Shown here one piece after another: positions 34,345-43,950 of a stretch of 64,000 bases of DNA (the stretch's first letter is position 1; each line of letters starts with the position of its first letter). The stretch lies in contig OZ220743.1 of the NCBI GenBank assembly GCA_965116965.1, forward strand, positions 372,001 through 436,000, written 5' to 3'. A program made the translations under genes and the position numbers. Under the pieces are notes generated by a model, which saw only the letters and a list, made by a program, of their open reading frames with translations, did no database searches and had not been told where the DNA came from. Origin of the DNA: Aldehydirespirator sp965116965. GTDB lineage: Bacteria > Actinomycetota > Acidimicrobiia > Acidimicrobiales > Aldehydirespiratoraceae.

Positions 34345-35736
34345 GTGAACACCGACCCCGAAGCAGAGCGGATCTGGGCTGGCTGCGCTCAGAGCATCCG
34401 CAGCCAGGTGAGCGATGCTGTCTGGAGAACCACCTTCAGCGGCGCCCGAGCGGCGGCCTTCGACCAGGGTTCTCTGACGATCGTGGTGCCCACCAGCCTG
34501 CAGAAGGCCCGCATCGAACGCCGCTACTTCGATCTCCTCACCGACGCTCTGGACGAGACCGAGCCGGACATGATGGTCCGTATCGAGATCGACCCGGACT
34601 GGGACGAGAACGACAACTTCCCCGGCGCCGAGGCTGTGGCTCCACCCGACGAAGTGCCGACGTTGCGCGACACCCACCGGGAGCCCGGAGCCATGGGCGC
34701 CAATGGCGACTCCGGACCCGATACCCGCCTTACTTTCGAGCAGTTCGTGACCGGCACCTCCAACCGGTTCTCGCACGCCGCCGCGCTCGCAGTGGCAGAG
34801 ACTCCAGCCGGGCCTTACAACCCGCTGCTGATCCACGGAGATTCCGGGCTCGGCAAGACCCACCTGCTGCGGGCCATCGCCCACTACGTGATCAACCACT
34901 ACCCGTCCTACAAGGTGCGCTACGTCACCAGCGAGACCTTCCTGAACGAGTTCGTTCAGGCGATCCGCAACAGCACCCAGCCGGAGTTCAAGCTCCAGTA
35001 CCGGAGCAACGACGTGCTGCTGGTCGACGACATCCAGTTCATGGGGGGCAAGGACGGTCTCCAGGAGGAGTTCTTCCACACGTTCAACGACCTCCTTCAG
35101 AACGGCGCTCAGATCGTCCTCTCCTCAGACCGCTCTCCCGATGCGATGCCCACTCTCGAAGACCGGCTCCGGAGCCGGTTCAAGTCAGGGCTCATCACCG
35201 ACATCCAGCCTCCCGATCTGGTCACCCGCCTGGCCATCCTGGAGAAGAAAGCCGAATCCGCAGCCATCGAGATCCCCGGCGAGGTCCTCTCGTTCATAGC
35301 CGAGAACATCACCGACTCGATCCGTGAACTCGAGGGCGCCCTCATAAGGGTCACCGCATACGCCAACATCAGCGGCCAACGATGCTCCTACGATCTCGCC
35401 AAACGCGTCCTGGCCGACCTCATAGACAACACTGTCAAAGCACCGGTCACCGTCAAGAGCATCCTCGAGGCCACCGCTCAACTGTTCAACTTCTCGGTGG
35501 AGCAGCTCACGGGAGGCAGCCGGCGTCGGCCGCTCGTCGACGCCCGTCAGATCGCTATGTACGTCACCCGGAACATGACCGATCTGTCGTATCCGGAGAT
35601 TGGCCGAGCCTTCGGCAACCGTGACCACACCACCGTCATCCACGCCGTGCGCAAGATCGAACACCACATGACCGAACGCAAGGACATTTTCGACAAGGTT
35701 CAAGACCTGCAGAAGCGGGTGGGGGAGATCTCATGA
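34345..35736 (+). CDS. dnaA: Chromosomal replication initiator DnaA, 463 aa
   Basis: This ATP-dependent protein opens the origin. Domain I is at the N-terminus (ERIWAGCAQSIRSQVSDAVWRTTF). Domain III has Walker A HGDSGLGKTHLLRAI, Walker B VLLVDDIQFMGGK and the Arg-finger region LEDRLRSRFKSGL. Domain IV carries the DNA-binding signature ARQIAMYVTRNMTDLSYPEI, GRAFGNRDHTTVIHA. The GTG start follows an AAAGGAG site. Domain II is short, as the total length shows. Confidence 0.98.
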   Translation: MNTDPEAERIWAGCAQSIRSQVSDAVWRTTFSGARAAAFDQGSLTIVVPTSLQKARIERRYFDLLTDALDETEPDMMVRIEIDPDWDENDNFPGAEAVAPPDEVPTLRDTHREPGAMGANGDSGPDTRLTFEQFVTGTSNRFSHAAALAVAETPAGPYNPLLIHGDSGLGKTHLLRAIAHYVINHYPSYKVRYVTSETFLNEFVQAIRNSTQPEFKLQYRSNDVLLVDDIQFMGGKDGLQEEFFHTFNDLLQNGAQIVLSSDRSPDAMPTLEDRLRSRFKSGLITDIQPPDLVTRLAILEKKAESAAIEIPGEVLSFIAENITDSIRELEGALIRVTAYANISGQRCSYDLAKRVLADLIDNTVKAPVTVKSILEATAQLFNFSVEQLTGGSRRRPLVDARQIAMYVTRNMTDLSYPEIGRAFGNRDHTTVIHAVRKIEHHMTERKDIFDKVQDLQKRVGEIS

Positions 35737-35983
35737 ACCCGGCACACCGGCACAGGGGAGAACCATGGGGACCACTCCATCGCCACCTCTGGACAGCTGT
35801 GCCCGAATCCACCGAGATCAACACCCTGTCGGCGGCGCCGGAGCAGCCCACTGGCCGGCACGGCAAACCTGGGTATAGCCAGAGCACTGTGATTCCAAGG
35901 CACGGTGACCCATATCCCCAATCCACAGTGCCTAGTGTCCTCTACGACCTTACGAATCCAGCCAAAGGAGACGCAACAAGACC
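35737..35983. other. dnaA-dnaN intergenic region
   Basis: The 247-bp gap contains only weak DnaA-box-like words, the best being CAATCCACA at 35919-35927 (7 of 9) and GAATCCACC at 35805-35813 (6 of 9). It ends with AAAGGAG before dnaN. An 86-codon open frame crosses it but looks non-coding. It may contribute to the origin. Confidence 0.5.
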
Positions 35984-37120
35984 ATGGGCATGAAGTTCCG
36001 CTGTGAGCGAGACACCCTGTTGGAAGCCTTGATGGTGGCGGTGCGGGCCGCGGCCGGCACCAGTTCGAGCCGCGCCGCGCTGACCGGAGCTCATCTCGAC
36101 CTGACAGAGGGCGTTCTCACCGTCATGGGCAGCGACCTTGATCTGACGCTGTCGACGACCGTCGAAGTGCTGGGGACTTCGGGCGGAGCCGCGGTGACGC
36201 CCGCCCGTCTACTGACCGACGTGGTCAGAGCTGTCCCGCCGGGAGCCGTGGAGTTCTCGGTGGATGAGGGCGAGGCCGCGATCGTGGCCGGTTCGTCGCA
36301 GTTCTCGATCCGATTGATCCCCGAGGAAGACTACCCGCAACTGCCGTTCACCCAGGACGGGAACGACAGCGGCAGCTCGGTGGCGTTCAGTCCGGCGGTG
36401 GCGTTCAGTGCGGGCGAATTTCGCGACGCATTGAGTCAGGTCGTGCGGTCGGCGTCGTCCGATGACTCCCGGCCCATTCTCACCGGCGTGTTGATGGCTT
36501 CGGAGGGTGAAGGCCGGCTGCGACTGATTTCGACGGATTCTTACCGGCTGTCGGTCCGGGATCTCGAGGGCTCGTCCATTCTTGGTGAACACCAGAAGGT
36601 GCTGGTGCCAAGCCGTGCCCTCGGCGAGCTCCATCGCCTGATAGCCGATTCCGACGAGGTGACTCTCAAACTGGCCGAACACTATGCCCAGTTCGTGGTG
36701 GGCAACGTTCAATTGACCACGCGGCTGATCCCGGGGGATTTCCCGAACTACCAGGGGCTGATCCCGAGCGATCACCCGAATCGCCTGACCGCGAGCCGCG
36801 AGCAGCTGCTGGAAGTAGTCCGGCGGGTGCGGCTCCTGGCGCAGGACTCGACCCCGATCCGGCTGGTAATGAGCGAGGGGCATGTTGAGGTCATCGCCAT
36901 AACCCACGATGTGGGCAAGGCCAATGAGTCGATGGAGGCCACCTACACCGGCGAGGACCTCACTGTCGCCTTCAATCCCGGCTATCTCATCGATGGCATC
37001 GAGGCCACGACCGGCGAGGAAGTGACCCTGGACACTGCCGATGCGGTGAAGCCGGCCCTCCTTCGTTCGGTTGGAGAGGAGAGTTTCCTCTACCTGCTGA
37101 TGCCCGTGCGAGTGACCTGA
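35984..37120 (+). CDS. dnaN: DNA polymerase III sliding clamp (beta subunit), 378 aa
   Basis: This ring-shaped clamp tethers polymerase to DNA. Three clamp domains can be followed; family points are MKFRCERDTLLEAL at the start, SSDDSRPILTGVLM at the second domain, DSYRLSVRDLEG, and the C-terminal SFLYLLMPVRV. It lies in the standard dnaA-dnaN-recF order. Confidence 0.97.
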   Translation: MGMKFRCERDTLLEALMVAVRAAAGTSSSRAALTGAHLDLTEGVLTVMGSDLDLTLSTTVEVLGTSGGAAVTPARLLTDVVRAVPPGAVEFSVDEGEAAIVAGSSQFSIRLIPEEDYPQLPFTQDGNDSGSSVAFSPAVAFSAGEFRDALSQVVRSASSDDSRPILTGVLMASEGEGRLRLISTDSYRLSVRDLEGSSILGEHQKVLVPSRALGELHRLIADSDEVTLKLAEHYAQFVVGNVQLTTRLIPGDFPNYQGLIPSDHPNRLTASREQLLEVVRRVRLLAQDSTPIRLVMSEGHVEVIAITHDVGKANESMEATYTGEDLTVAFNPGYLIDGIEATTGEEVTLDTADAVKPALLRSVGEESFLYLLMPVRVT

Positions 37121-37153
37121 CCCGCCTGTTGATCGGCCGGGGACCAGAATGCC

Positions 37154-38251
37154 GTGCGTGTCTGCTCGTTGTCACTTCTCGACTTCCGGTCCTACACCCA
37201 AGCCGAAGTCGACTTCGCACCGGGGCTGACGGCAATCGTCGGACCCAACGGCCACGGGAAGACCAACCTGCTCGAGGCGGTGGGCCTCGCTGCCGGGCTG
37301 GGCTCGTTCAGGGGCGCCGCCGACGCAACTCTCATACGTGACGGCGCGCCGTCGGCTGTCATTCGCTGCACCGGCCTGGGAGAGGCCGGGCGCCGGCTCT
37401 CGGTCGAGGTGGAACTGGCCCGGGCCCGGCCGAACCGGCTGCGAGTGAACCAGCAGCCGGTGGCGCGCCGCCGGGATCTCCTCGGCGTGTTGACGGCGAC
37501 CGCGTTCTCGCCTGAGGACCTCGAGTTGGTGAAGGGCGAACCCGCAGTCCGGCGGCGGTGGATGGACGACGCGCTCGCGGCCGTGCGACCGTCCTGGGGG
37601 GTGCTGCGGAGCGAACTGGATCGGATCCTTCGCCAGCGCAACACCCTGTTGCGCCAGGCACAGGGCCATGCTGACGGCGATGTTGCCATCACCCTGGACG
37701 TGTGGGACGCCAAGCTGACTGCGGTGGGCGACGAGCTTCGAATGCGCCGTCGGGACCTGCTGATCGCCATGGAACCCGAGATCCGCCGCCACTACGGCCA
37801 CATCTCCGGTGGACAGGACGACGCCGGCGTCGGCTACGTTTCCTCCTGGAGCGACGAATCGCTGGCTGAGGCCTTGGCCGCGGCTCGAGGCGAGGATCTG
37901 AAGCGCTCCACGAGCACGGTGGGTCCCCACCGGGATGACATCGTGCTGAGAATAGGGGAACTGCCGGCTCGGAGCCATGCTTCCCAGGGTGAGCAGAGGT
38001 CTTTGGCCCTGGCTCTGCGGCTGGCGGTGGACGGCGCGGTGCGTCGTCGGGGCATCGAACCTGTGCTGCTGCTCGACGATGTGTTCTCCGAGCTCGACGC
38101 CGGCCGTGCGGCCGCCTTGTTGGAGACTCTGCCGCCCGGCCAGACGGTCCTCACCACCGCGTCGCCCGTGCTGCCGGTGAGCGTCCGGCCCGACCAGCTG
38201 ATCCGCGTGGCCGATGGCACTGCTCGCGCCGTCGCCGGGCCGGAGAAGTGA
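37154..38251 (+). CDS. recF: DNA replication and repair protein RecF, 365 aa
   Basis: This SMC-like ATPase loads RecA at gaps. Walker A is IVGPNGHGKTNLLEA, the N-terminus reads LSLLDFRSYTQAEVDF, and the signature/Walker B region SQGEQRSLALALRLA and LLLDDVFSELD is near the end. The GTG start is 33 bases after dnaN. The stop overlaps the next gene (ATGA). Confidence 0.97.
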   Translation: MRVCSLSLLDFRSYTQAEVDFAPGLTAIVGPNGHGKTNLLEAVGLAAGLGSFRGAADATLIRDGAPSAVIRCTGLGEAGRRLSVEVELARARPNRLRVNQQPVARRRDLLGVLTATAFSPEDLELVKGEPAVRRRWMDDALAAVRPSWGVLRSELDRILRQRNTLLRQAQGHADGDVAITLDVWDAKLTAVGDELRMRRRDLLIAMEPEIRRHYGHISGGQDDAGVGYVSSWSDESLAEALAAARGEDLKRSTSTVGPHRDDIVLRIGELPARSHASQGEQRSLALALRLAVDGAVRRRGIEPVLLLDDVFSELDAGRAAALLETLPPGQTVLTTASPVLPVSVRPDQLIRVADGTARAVAGPEK

Positions 38252-38571
38252 TGACGCCGGACGAGGAACCCATCAAGTTCGCCGACGCTCTCGAGCGTGT
38301 CCTGGGCTCGCTCGGCGTCCCGTCCTCCGATCTGCTGTCGACAGTGTTCCACCGCTGGGAGGAGGTGGTGGGGGCCGACGTGGCCCGCCACTGCCGCCCG
38401 GTCGCGGTGGAGGGCGAGCGCTTGGTGGTGACGGCCTCCGATTCGATGTGGGCCAGCGAGGTGAGATGGCTCGCCGACCAGGTGCTGGCGCGGGTCAACG
38501 AGCTGTCGTCGACCGATCGCTTGAAGTCGATCACAGTGCGGGTGGCGCCGGTCGCAGGCACAGTCGGATAG
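38248..38571 (+). CDS. dciA: DciA-like helicase loader (DUF721), 107 aa
   Basis: This short DUF721 protein lies between recF and gyrB, the position of DciA in actinobacteria. The conserved part is VFHRWEEVVGADVARHCRPVAVEG, then LVVTASDSMWASEVRWL. DciA is the ancestral loader of DnaB helicase in bacteria lacking DnaC or DnaI; dnaB is at 14260. It is coupled to recF by an ATGA overlap. Confidence 0.9.
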   Translation: MMTPDEEPIKFADALERVLGSLGVPSSDLLSTVFHRWEEVVGADVARHCRPVAVEGERLVVTASDSMWASEVRWLADQVLARVNELSSTDRLKSITVRVAPVAGTVG

Positions 38572-38593
38572 CGCGCCGTTGGCCCGTGCTCGC

Positions 38594-38602
38594 TGGTAGA
38601 AT
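38594..38602 (+). promoter_or_regulatory. Extended -10 promoter candidate for gyrB
   Basis: TGGTAGAAT begins near 38594 and contains TAGAAT (38597-38602) with an upstream TG, as in extended -10 promoters. No convincing -35 was found. It is in the 219-bp gap between dciA and gyrB, which otherwise holds only a TTGACA (38754) without a fitting -10 and the gyrB ribosome-binding site. Confidence 0.4.
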
Positions 38603-38790
38603 GGCGGGCGTGATCGGTGGCTCGGCGAAGGGCTCTGTCCCGGTTCGGCGCCCCCGGCTCGCCCGGTCCTTGTCTGCTGTGGCCGAGTCGTGCCAGTGAG
38701 TGCCCCGCACCGCTGGAGTGGTACCCCGGCAGACCCTGTGTTGAGCCTCGCCGTTGACAGGCGGGGCCGTGTGAGGAAGGCCTGTTCGGT

Positions 38791-40857
38791 GTGACTTCTG
38801 AGATGACTACCAGCGAGCCGGTCATCGGGGCGCCTCCCGGCGCCGACCCTTCGTACGGCGCGCTGGAGATCACTGTCCTCGAGGGTCTCGAGGCTGTTCG
38901 CGAGCGGCCCAGCATGTACATCGGGTCGACCGGGCCGACCGGTCTTCACCATCTCGTCTGGGAGGTCGTGGACAACTCGGTGGACGAGGCGATGGCCGGG
39001 TACTGCTCCCGGATCGACGTGACGCTCCACGCTGATGGCTCCTGCGAGGTTGTCGACGACGGTCGAGGCATTCCCACTGAACCGCATCCCCTTCACGATC
39101 AAGTTCCCGCAGCCGAACTGGTGATGACGTTGCTGCACGCGGGCGGGAAGTTCGGGGGCGACGGCTACAAGATCTCAGGCGGTCTCCACGGCGTCGGCGT
39201 GTCGGTGGTCAATGCCCTGTCCAAGCGTTTGGAAGTCGACATCTGCCGCTCCGGGCAGCGTCACCGCATGACGTTCGTCGATGGCGGCCAGATCGAGGAG
39301 GCCCTGTCGGTCGTGGCTCCCGCCCCGGAGGTGGACGGCAGGGTCAGAACGGGGACGACCATCCGCTTCTGGCCGGACTCCACTGTCCTGGAAGATGTGT
39401 CCTTCCGGTACCAGACGGTGGTCGAACGCCTGGAGATGGTGGCATTCCTCAACCGCGGCCTGGAGATCCGGGCCCGCGACCTCAGACCCGGTCCGCACGG
39501 GCATGCGGAGTGGAGGTCGTTCCGGTACGACGGCGGCATCGTCGACTATGTCAGCCGCCTCAATCAATCGAAGGTGCGCCTCTTCGATGCGGTGGGCCAT
39601 TTCGCCGACGCCGAGACCATCGACGGCAACCCGCATGAGGTTGAAGTGGCGTTCCAATGGAGCACCGGCTTCAACACCGACGGTCTGCACAGCTTCGCCA
39701 ACGGGATCTCCACCATCGACGGCGGTATGCACGAGCAGGGCTTCCGTTCGGCGCTGACCCGGACGGTCAACGCCTACGCCCGCGAGAAGGGGCTGCTCAA
39801 GGAGAAGGCCGAGAACCTCCACGGAGAGGACATCCGCGAGGGCCTCACCGCGATCGTCAGCGTGCGGATCGGCAAGCCGCAGTTCGAGGGCCAGACGAAG
39901 GCCAAGCTCGGCAACATGTCGATGCGGTCGTTCGCGGAGCGGGTCACCAACCGCCACCTGGCCGAGTGGCTCGAAGAGCACCCGGCCGAGGCCAAGCGGG
40001 CGGTGTTGAAGGCCGTGGCCGCCTCGGCGGCTCGGGAAGCCGCCGCCAGGGTGCGCTCGGAGGTTCGTTCGAAGTCGCTGCTCGACGGCGCGGGCATGCC
40101 CGACAAGCTCAAGGACTGCACGGCCACCGACTCGTCGCGACGGGAGTTGTTCATTGTGGAGGGGGACTCCGCGGGCGGCTCGGCGGTGAGGGCTCGTGAT
40201 CCCGAGACCCAAGCAGTGCTGCCGATCCGGGGCAAGATCCTCAACGTCGAGCGGGCTCGCATCGATCGGATGCTCAAGAACAATGAGATTCAGGCCATCA
40301 TCGCGGCCATCGGCACGGGGATAGGCGACCTGGCGGGCGCCAACGGCAACTCCAACGGCGCCTCGGCGAGCGGCCGCGAGTCCGCCGACTACGGCTGCGA
40401 CATCGAGAAGGCCCGCTACCACAAGGTGATCGTGCTGGCCGACGCCGACGTCGACGGGAGCCACATTCGTACGCTGCTACTGACGTTCTTCTACCGCCAG
40501 ATGCGCCCGTTGGTAGAGGCCGGCTACGTGTATGTGGCCCAGCCGCCCCTGTACTCCACCAAGGTGTCGAACTCGAAGACGGTCTATCTGCTCGACGACT
40601 CCGCCAAGGAGGAGTTCCTGGCTTCGAGACCCAACCACAAGCGGGAGTTCCAGCGGCTCAAGGGACTCGGCGAGATGGATTGGGACGAGTTGCGGTCAAC
40701 CACCATGGACCCGCGGACGCGCAGCCTGCTTCAGGTGTCGGTGGAAGAGGCCGCCATTGCCGACCAGGTCATCTCGGTGCTCATGGGCGACGATGTGGAA
40801 CTCCGCAAGAACTTCATCGTCACGAACGCCCGAGAAGTCCGCAACCTCGACTTCTGA
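38791..40857 (+). CDS. gyrB: DNA gyrase subunit B, 688 aa
   Basis: This is the ATPase subunit of the supercoiling type II topoisomerase. GHKL motifs are WEVVDNSVDEAMAGY, VVDDGRGIPTE and GGLHGVGVSVVNALS. TOPRIM motifs are LFIVEGDSAGGSA and VIVLADADVDGSHIRTLLL. A low-complexity NGNSNGASASG insert lies just before the DxDxD motif. GTG 38791 follows GAGGAAGG; an ATG at 38803 is the alternative start. Confidence 0.98.
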   Translation: MTSEMTTSEPVIGAPPGADPSYGALEITVLEGLEAVRERPSMYIGSTGPTGLHHLVWEVVDNSVDEAMAGYCSRIDVTLHADGSCEVVDDGRGIPTEPHPLHDQVPAAELVMTLLHAGGKFGGDGYKISGGLHGVGVSVVNALSKRLEVDICRSGQRHRMTFVDGGQIEEALSVVAPAPEVDGRVRTGTTIRFWPDSTVLEDVSFRYQTVVERLEMVAFLNRGLEIRARDLRPGPHGHAEWRSFRYDGGIVDYVSRLNQSKVRLFDAVGHFADAETIDGNPHEVEVAFQWSTGFNTDGLHSFANGISTIDGGMHEQGFRSALTRTVNAYAREKGLLKEKAENLHGEDIREGLTAIVSVRIGKPQFEGQTKAKLGNMSMRSFAERVTNRHLAEWLEEHPAEAKRAVLKAVAASAAREAAARVRSEVRSKSLLDGAGMPDKLKDCTATDSSRRELFIVEGDSAGGSAVRARDPETQAVLPIRGKILNVERARIDRMLKNNEIQAIIAAIGTGIGDLAGANGNSNGASASGRESADYGCDIEKARYHKVIVLADADVDGSHIRTLLLTFFYRQMRPLVEAGYVYVAQPPLYSTKVSNSKTVYLLDDSAKEEFLASRPNHKREFQRLKGLGEMDWDELRSTTMDPRTRSLLQVSVEEAAIADQVISVLMGDDVELRKNFIVTNAREVRNLDF

Positions 40858-40877
40858 TCCACCACGGAAGCACGACC

Positions 40878-43409
40878 ATGAGCGAAGTCACAGGCGGAAC
40901 CAGCGGAGCCGGCCCCACAGATTCTGAGTTCGGCGACACCTCCGGGGTGACCGTCGTCGAGATCCAGGAGGAGATGGAGAGCTCGTTCCTGGATTACGCC
41001 ATGTCGGTGATTGTCAGTCGGGCACTGCCCGACGCCCGCGACGGGCTCAAGCCGGTGCACCGGCGGATCCTCTGGTCGATGTACGACCAGGGCTTCCGTC
41101 CCGATCGGGGCCACGTGAAGTGCGCCCGGGTCGTGGGTGACGTGATGGCCCGGTTCCATCCCCACGGCGACGCCGCCATCTACGACGCCCTCGCCCGGAT
41201 GGCCCAGCCCTTCTCGCTGCAGCACCCCCTCATCGACTTCCACGGCAACTACGGCTCACCGGAGGATCCGCCGGCCGCGGCCCGTTACACCGAGTGCCGC
41301 CTGGACGCGCTGGCCATGGCGATGCTGGCCGACATCGGTGAGGACACCGTCGACTTCGTCGACAACTACTCCGGTGATTTCACCGAGCCGGCCGTCCTGC
41401 CGGCCCGCCTGCCCAACCTCCTGGTGAACGGCAGCCAGGGCATCGCGGTCGGCATGGCCACCAACATCCCGCCCCACAACCTCGCCGAAGTGATCGGCGC
41501 GGTGGTGCTGCTCCTTGAGGACCCCGACGCCGGCACAGAAGAGTTGATGGCCCGCGTCCACGGCCCGGACTTTCCGACCGGAGGGCAGATTCTGGGTCGC
41601 ACCGGGTTCGAGTCGGCCTACCGCACCGGACGCGGTTCGGTAAAGATGCGGGCCGACGTGTCCCTCGACGAGATTGCGGGCCGCAACGCGCTCGTAGTCT
41701 CAGCGCTTCCCTACCAGGTGTCGGCCGGCGCGGTCGCTCGCAAGATCGCGGACCTGGTCAACGCCCGCGAGCTCGAGGGGATCGCCGACGTCAACGACGA
41801 GTCCTCCGGCGACGAGACCCGCTTCGTGATCAAGCTCAAGCGGGACGCCAACCCTGAGGTGGTGCTCAACAACCTCTGGAAGCACACGCCGCTGCAGTCC
41901 AGCTTCGCCATGAACATGGTGGCGCTGGTGGACGGCGTGCCGCGCACGCTCACCCTGCGCGACGCGCTGGCCGCGTACGTCGCGCACCAGGTCGAGGTGG
42001 TGACCCGGCGTTCAGAGTTCCGCCTGGCCGCGGCCCGGGCCCGTCTCCACATCTTGGAAGGGCTGCTGCGCGCTCTGGAGGCGATAGACGAGATCATCGC
42101 CACGATCCGCGCCAGCGACGACACCGCCGCGGCGCGGGCCTCATTGATGGCCGAGCCGTTCGAGTTCTCGGAGGCTCAAGCCAACCACATTCTCGAGATG
42201 GCCCTATCGCGCCTGACCCGCCTCGGCCGCACCCAGCTCGAGGCCGAGGCCGCCGAGAAGCGCAACTTGATTGCCGAGTTGGAGGCGTTGCTGGCCGACG
42301 AGCATCGGGTTCGTATGGCGATCCGCGACGAGTTGAGGGAGATCTCCGGCAAGTTCGGCATCGAGCGCAGGTCGGTACTCGAGATCGATCCGGGTGAGCT
42401 CGACATCGAGGACCTGATCGATGACGACGACCTGGTGTTCACCATGTCAGCGTCGGGTTATGTCAAGGCGGTGCCCACCGACGAGTTCCGTCTCCAGGGC
42501 CGTGGTGGCCGCGGGGTGGCCGGCGCAAGGCTCAAGCAAGCCGACAGCGTCATGCACCTGATCCACACCACGGCCCACTCGTACTTGCTGTTCTTCAGCA
42601 ACCGGGGCCGGGTCTACCGGCTGAAGGCCCACGAGGTGCCGGTGGCCTCGCGCACCGCTCGGGGCATTTCGATCGCGAACCTGCTGTCGCTGCAGGACGG
42701 CGAGCGGATCCAGGCCGTGATCGACACCCGCGACTATGAGATGAACCGCTACCTCCTGTTCGCCACGGCCAAAGGCCTGGTGAAGCGCACGAAGTTCACG
42801 GCCTACGACTCGTCCCGCAAGGCAGGCCTCATCGCTATCCGCCTGCGCGACGAGGACGAACTCGTGGCCGTGGTCCCGACCGACGGCATGCACGACATCC
42901 TGCTGTCGTCTCGGCTCGGCCAGACGATCCGCTTCGCGCAGGACCAGGTACGCGAGATGGGCCGGGCCGCCGCGGGGGTGATCGGACTGAAGTTCAAGCA
43001 TCCTGGCGATTCGGTGGTGTCGTGCGCGACGGCTCGTCCGGGCGCGGCGCTGCTCTATGTCACTACTCGAGGCTTCGGTAAGCGAACACCGGTGGACGCA
43101 TTCAGCTGCAAGGGTCGCGGCGGGCAGGGATTCATCGGATCCAAGCCGACGGCGGAGAAAGGCGAAGTGGTCGGAACGCTGGTCGTAGATCCTGGCGACG
43201 AGATACTGGCCGCGACCGCCAACGGGGTCGTGATCCGGATTCCGGTGGGTGCCGTGTCTGAACGGAGCCGGATGGCGTCCGGCGTCACGGTGATGAGCCC
43301 GGACTCCGGCGACGAGGTGGTGGCGATTGCCCTCGTCGGCGACGACATCAATAGCAGCTCGGACCGGGATCCTGAGGTACCCCCAGAAGCTGAGCCGGAC
43401 GCGCGGTGA
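40878..43409 (+). CDS. gyrA: DNA gyrase subunit A, 843 aa
   Basis: This is the breakage-reunion subunit. It shows SRALPDARDGLKPVHRRIL, the quinolone region HPHGDAAIYDALARM, the catalytic Tyr in AAARYTECRL, and the six-blade C-terminal domain with the GyrA box GRGGRGVAG. At the position of E. coli Ser83 there is Ala (residue 99), as in mycobacteria; the Asp87 equivalent (Asp103) is kept. ATG 40878 is 20 bases after gyrB. The last codons lie in a 23-24-bp tandem repeat. Confidence 0.98.
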   Translation: MSEVTGGTSGAGPTDSEFGDTSGVTVVEIQEEMESSFLDYAMSVIVSRALPDARDGLKPVHRRILWSMYDQGFRPDRGHVKCARVVGDVMARFHPHGDAAIYDALARMAQPFSLQHPLIDFHGNYGSPEDPPAAARYTECRLDALAMAMLADIGEDTVDFVDNYSGDFTEPAVLPARLPNLLVNGSQGIAVGMATNIPPHNLAEVIGAVVLLLEDPDAGTEELMARVHGPDFPTGGQILGRTGFESAYRTGRGSVKMRADVSLDEIAGRNALVVSALPYQVSAGAVARKIADLVNARELEGIADVNDESSGDETRFVIKLKRDANPEVVLNNLWKHTPLQSSFAMNMVALVDGVPRTLTLRDALAAYVAHQVEVVTRRSEFRLAAARARLHILEGLLRALEAIDEIIATIRASDDTAAARASLMAEPFEFSEAQANHILEMALSRLTRLGRTQLEAEAAEKRNLIAELEALLADEHRVRMAIRDELREISGKFGIERRSVLEIDPGELDIEDLIDDDDLVFTMSASGYVKAVPTDEFRLQGRGGRGVAGARLKQADSVMHLIHTTAHSYLLFFSNRGRVYRLKAHEVPVASRTARGISIANLLSLQDGERIQAVIDTRDYEMNRYLLFATAKGLVKRTKFTAYDSSRKAGLIAIRLRDEDELVAVVPTDGMHDILLSSRLGQTIRFAQDQVREMGRAAAGVIGLKFKHPGDSVVSCATARPGAALLYVTTRGFGKRTPVDAFSCKGRGGQGFIGSKPTAEKGEVVGTLVVDPGDEILAATANGVVIRIPVGAVSERSRMASGVTVMSPDSGDEVVAIALVGDDINSSSDRDPEVPPEAEPDAR

Positions 43410-43463
43410 CGTCCTCGCCGGGACCCGCGGTGACGTCCTCGCCGGACGCGCGGTGACGTCCTC
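43394..43463. repeat. Three 23-24-bp tandem repeats at the gyrA 3' end
   Basis: Units at 43394-43416, 43417-43440 and 43441-43463 share CGCGGTGACGTCCTCGCCGG. The first contains the gyrA stop; the third contains the GTG start of the next gene. Because units are 23 and 24 bp long, the three GTGs are in different frames and only the last is in frame with the downstream gene. Confidence 0.9.
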
Positions 43464-43809
43464 GCCGGGACCCGGGGGCCGGGAGCGGGGACAGGCCGCG
43501 CCGTTGATGATCGTGCTGCTGCTGGTGCTGATGGTGGTCGTGTTGGCGACCGTCGAGGTTGGTCGGCTGCTCGACGAGAGCGCCCGGGCCCGGACCGCGG
43601 CCGACGCCGCAGCCCTGGCCGGCGCGGCCGCGGGCCGCGACGAGGCGGCGGCCCTGGCCGGCGCCAATGGCGGGCGGCTGCTCTCCTACACCGAACAGGA
43701 GGCGTCGGGCGATGCCGATGTGCTGCTGGTCACCGTCGAAGTGCAGGTGGGTCGGGCCAGCCAGACGGCCCGAGCCGAAGGGCTGGTCGAGTGGGACCGA
43801 GCCCCGTGA
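43453..43809 (+). CDS. TadE/TadG-like single-helix secreted protein, 118 aa
   Basis: The start of the mature part, RERGQAAPLMIVLLLVLMVV, followed by ATVEVGRLLDESARARTAADAAALAGAAAG, is the hallmark of TadE/TadG-like pseudopilin proteins found in actinobacteria. A type-IV-pilin-like helix anchors it, and the Ala-rich segment after it is typical. No other tad gene is nearby, so this is an isolated member of unknown role. The GTG start is in the third tandem repeat. Confidence 0.7.
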   Translation: MTSSPGPGGRERGQAAPLMIVLLLVLMVVVLATVEVGRLLDESARARTAADAAALAGAAAGRDEAAALAGANGGRLLSYTEQEASGDADVLLVTVEVQVGRASQTARAEGLVEWDRAP

Positions 43810-43825
43810 CAACAGGGACCAGTGT

Positions 43826-43864
43826 CCCGCTCTTGTTCGCTGCGACCTGAGGGCCGCTCGGGCC
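43826..43864 (+). repeat. Dispersed intergenic repeat, copy j (long form to about 43918)
   Basis: The core has the ACCTGAGGGCC middle. It is followed by ACGGCCTCGC and, after a variable part, CCTACCCACTCGGCCT. It lies between the TadE-like and DUF3566 genes, opposite in direction to them. Confidence 0.85.
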
Positions 43865-43950
43865 ACGGCCTCGCCCGGATGGACCGGATTCGCTCGCCTA
43901 CCCACTCGGCCTTTTAGACTGGGTGGTCGTCGGAGGGGCCAGGGACACCT

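Noticed and set aside
35733..35993. 86-codon open frame between dnaA and dnaN that overlaps the dnaA stop by ATGA
   Set aside because: It fills the origin-type gap, has no family resemblance and includes the dnaN ribosome-binding site; it is read as non-coding.
38754..38782. TTGACA at 38754 as the gyrB -35 element
   Set aside because: No -10-like hexamer is found at 16-19 bases; the extended -10 at 38594 is a better candidate.
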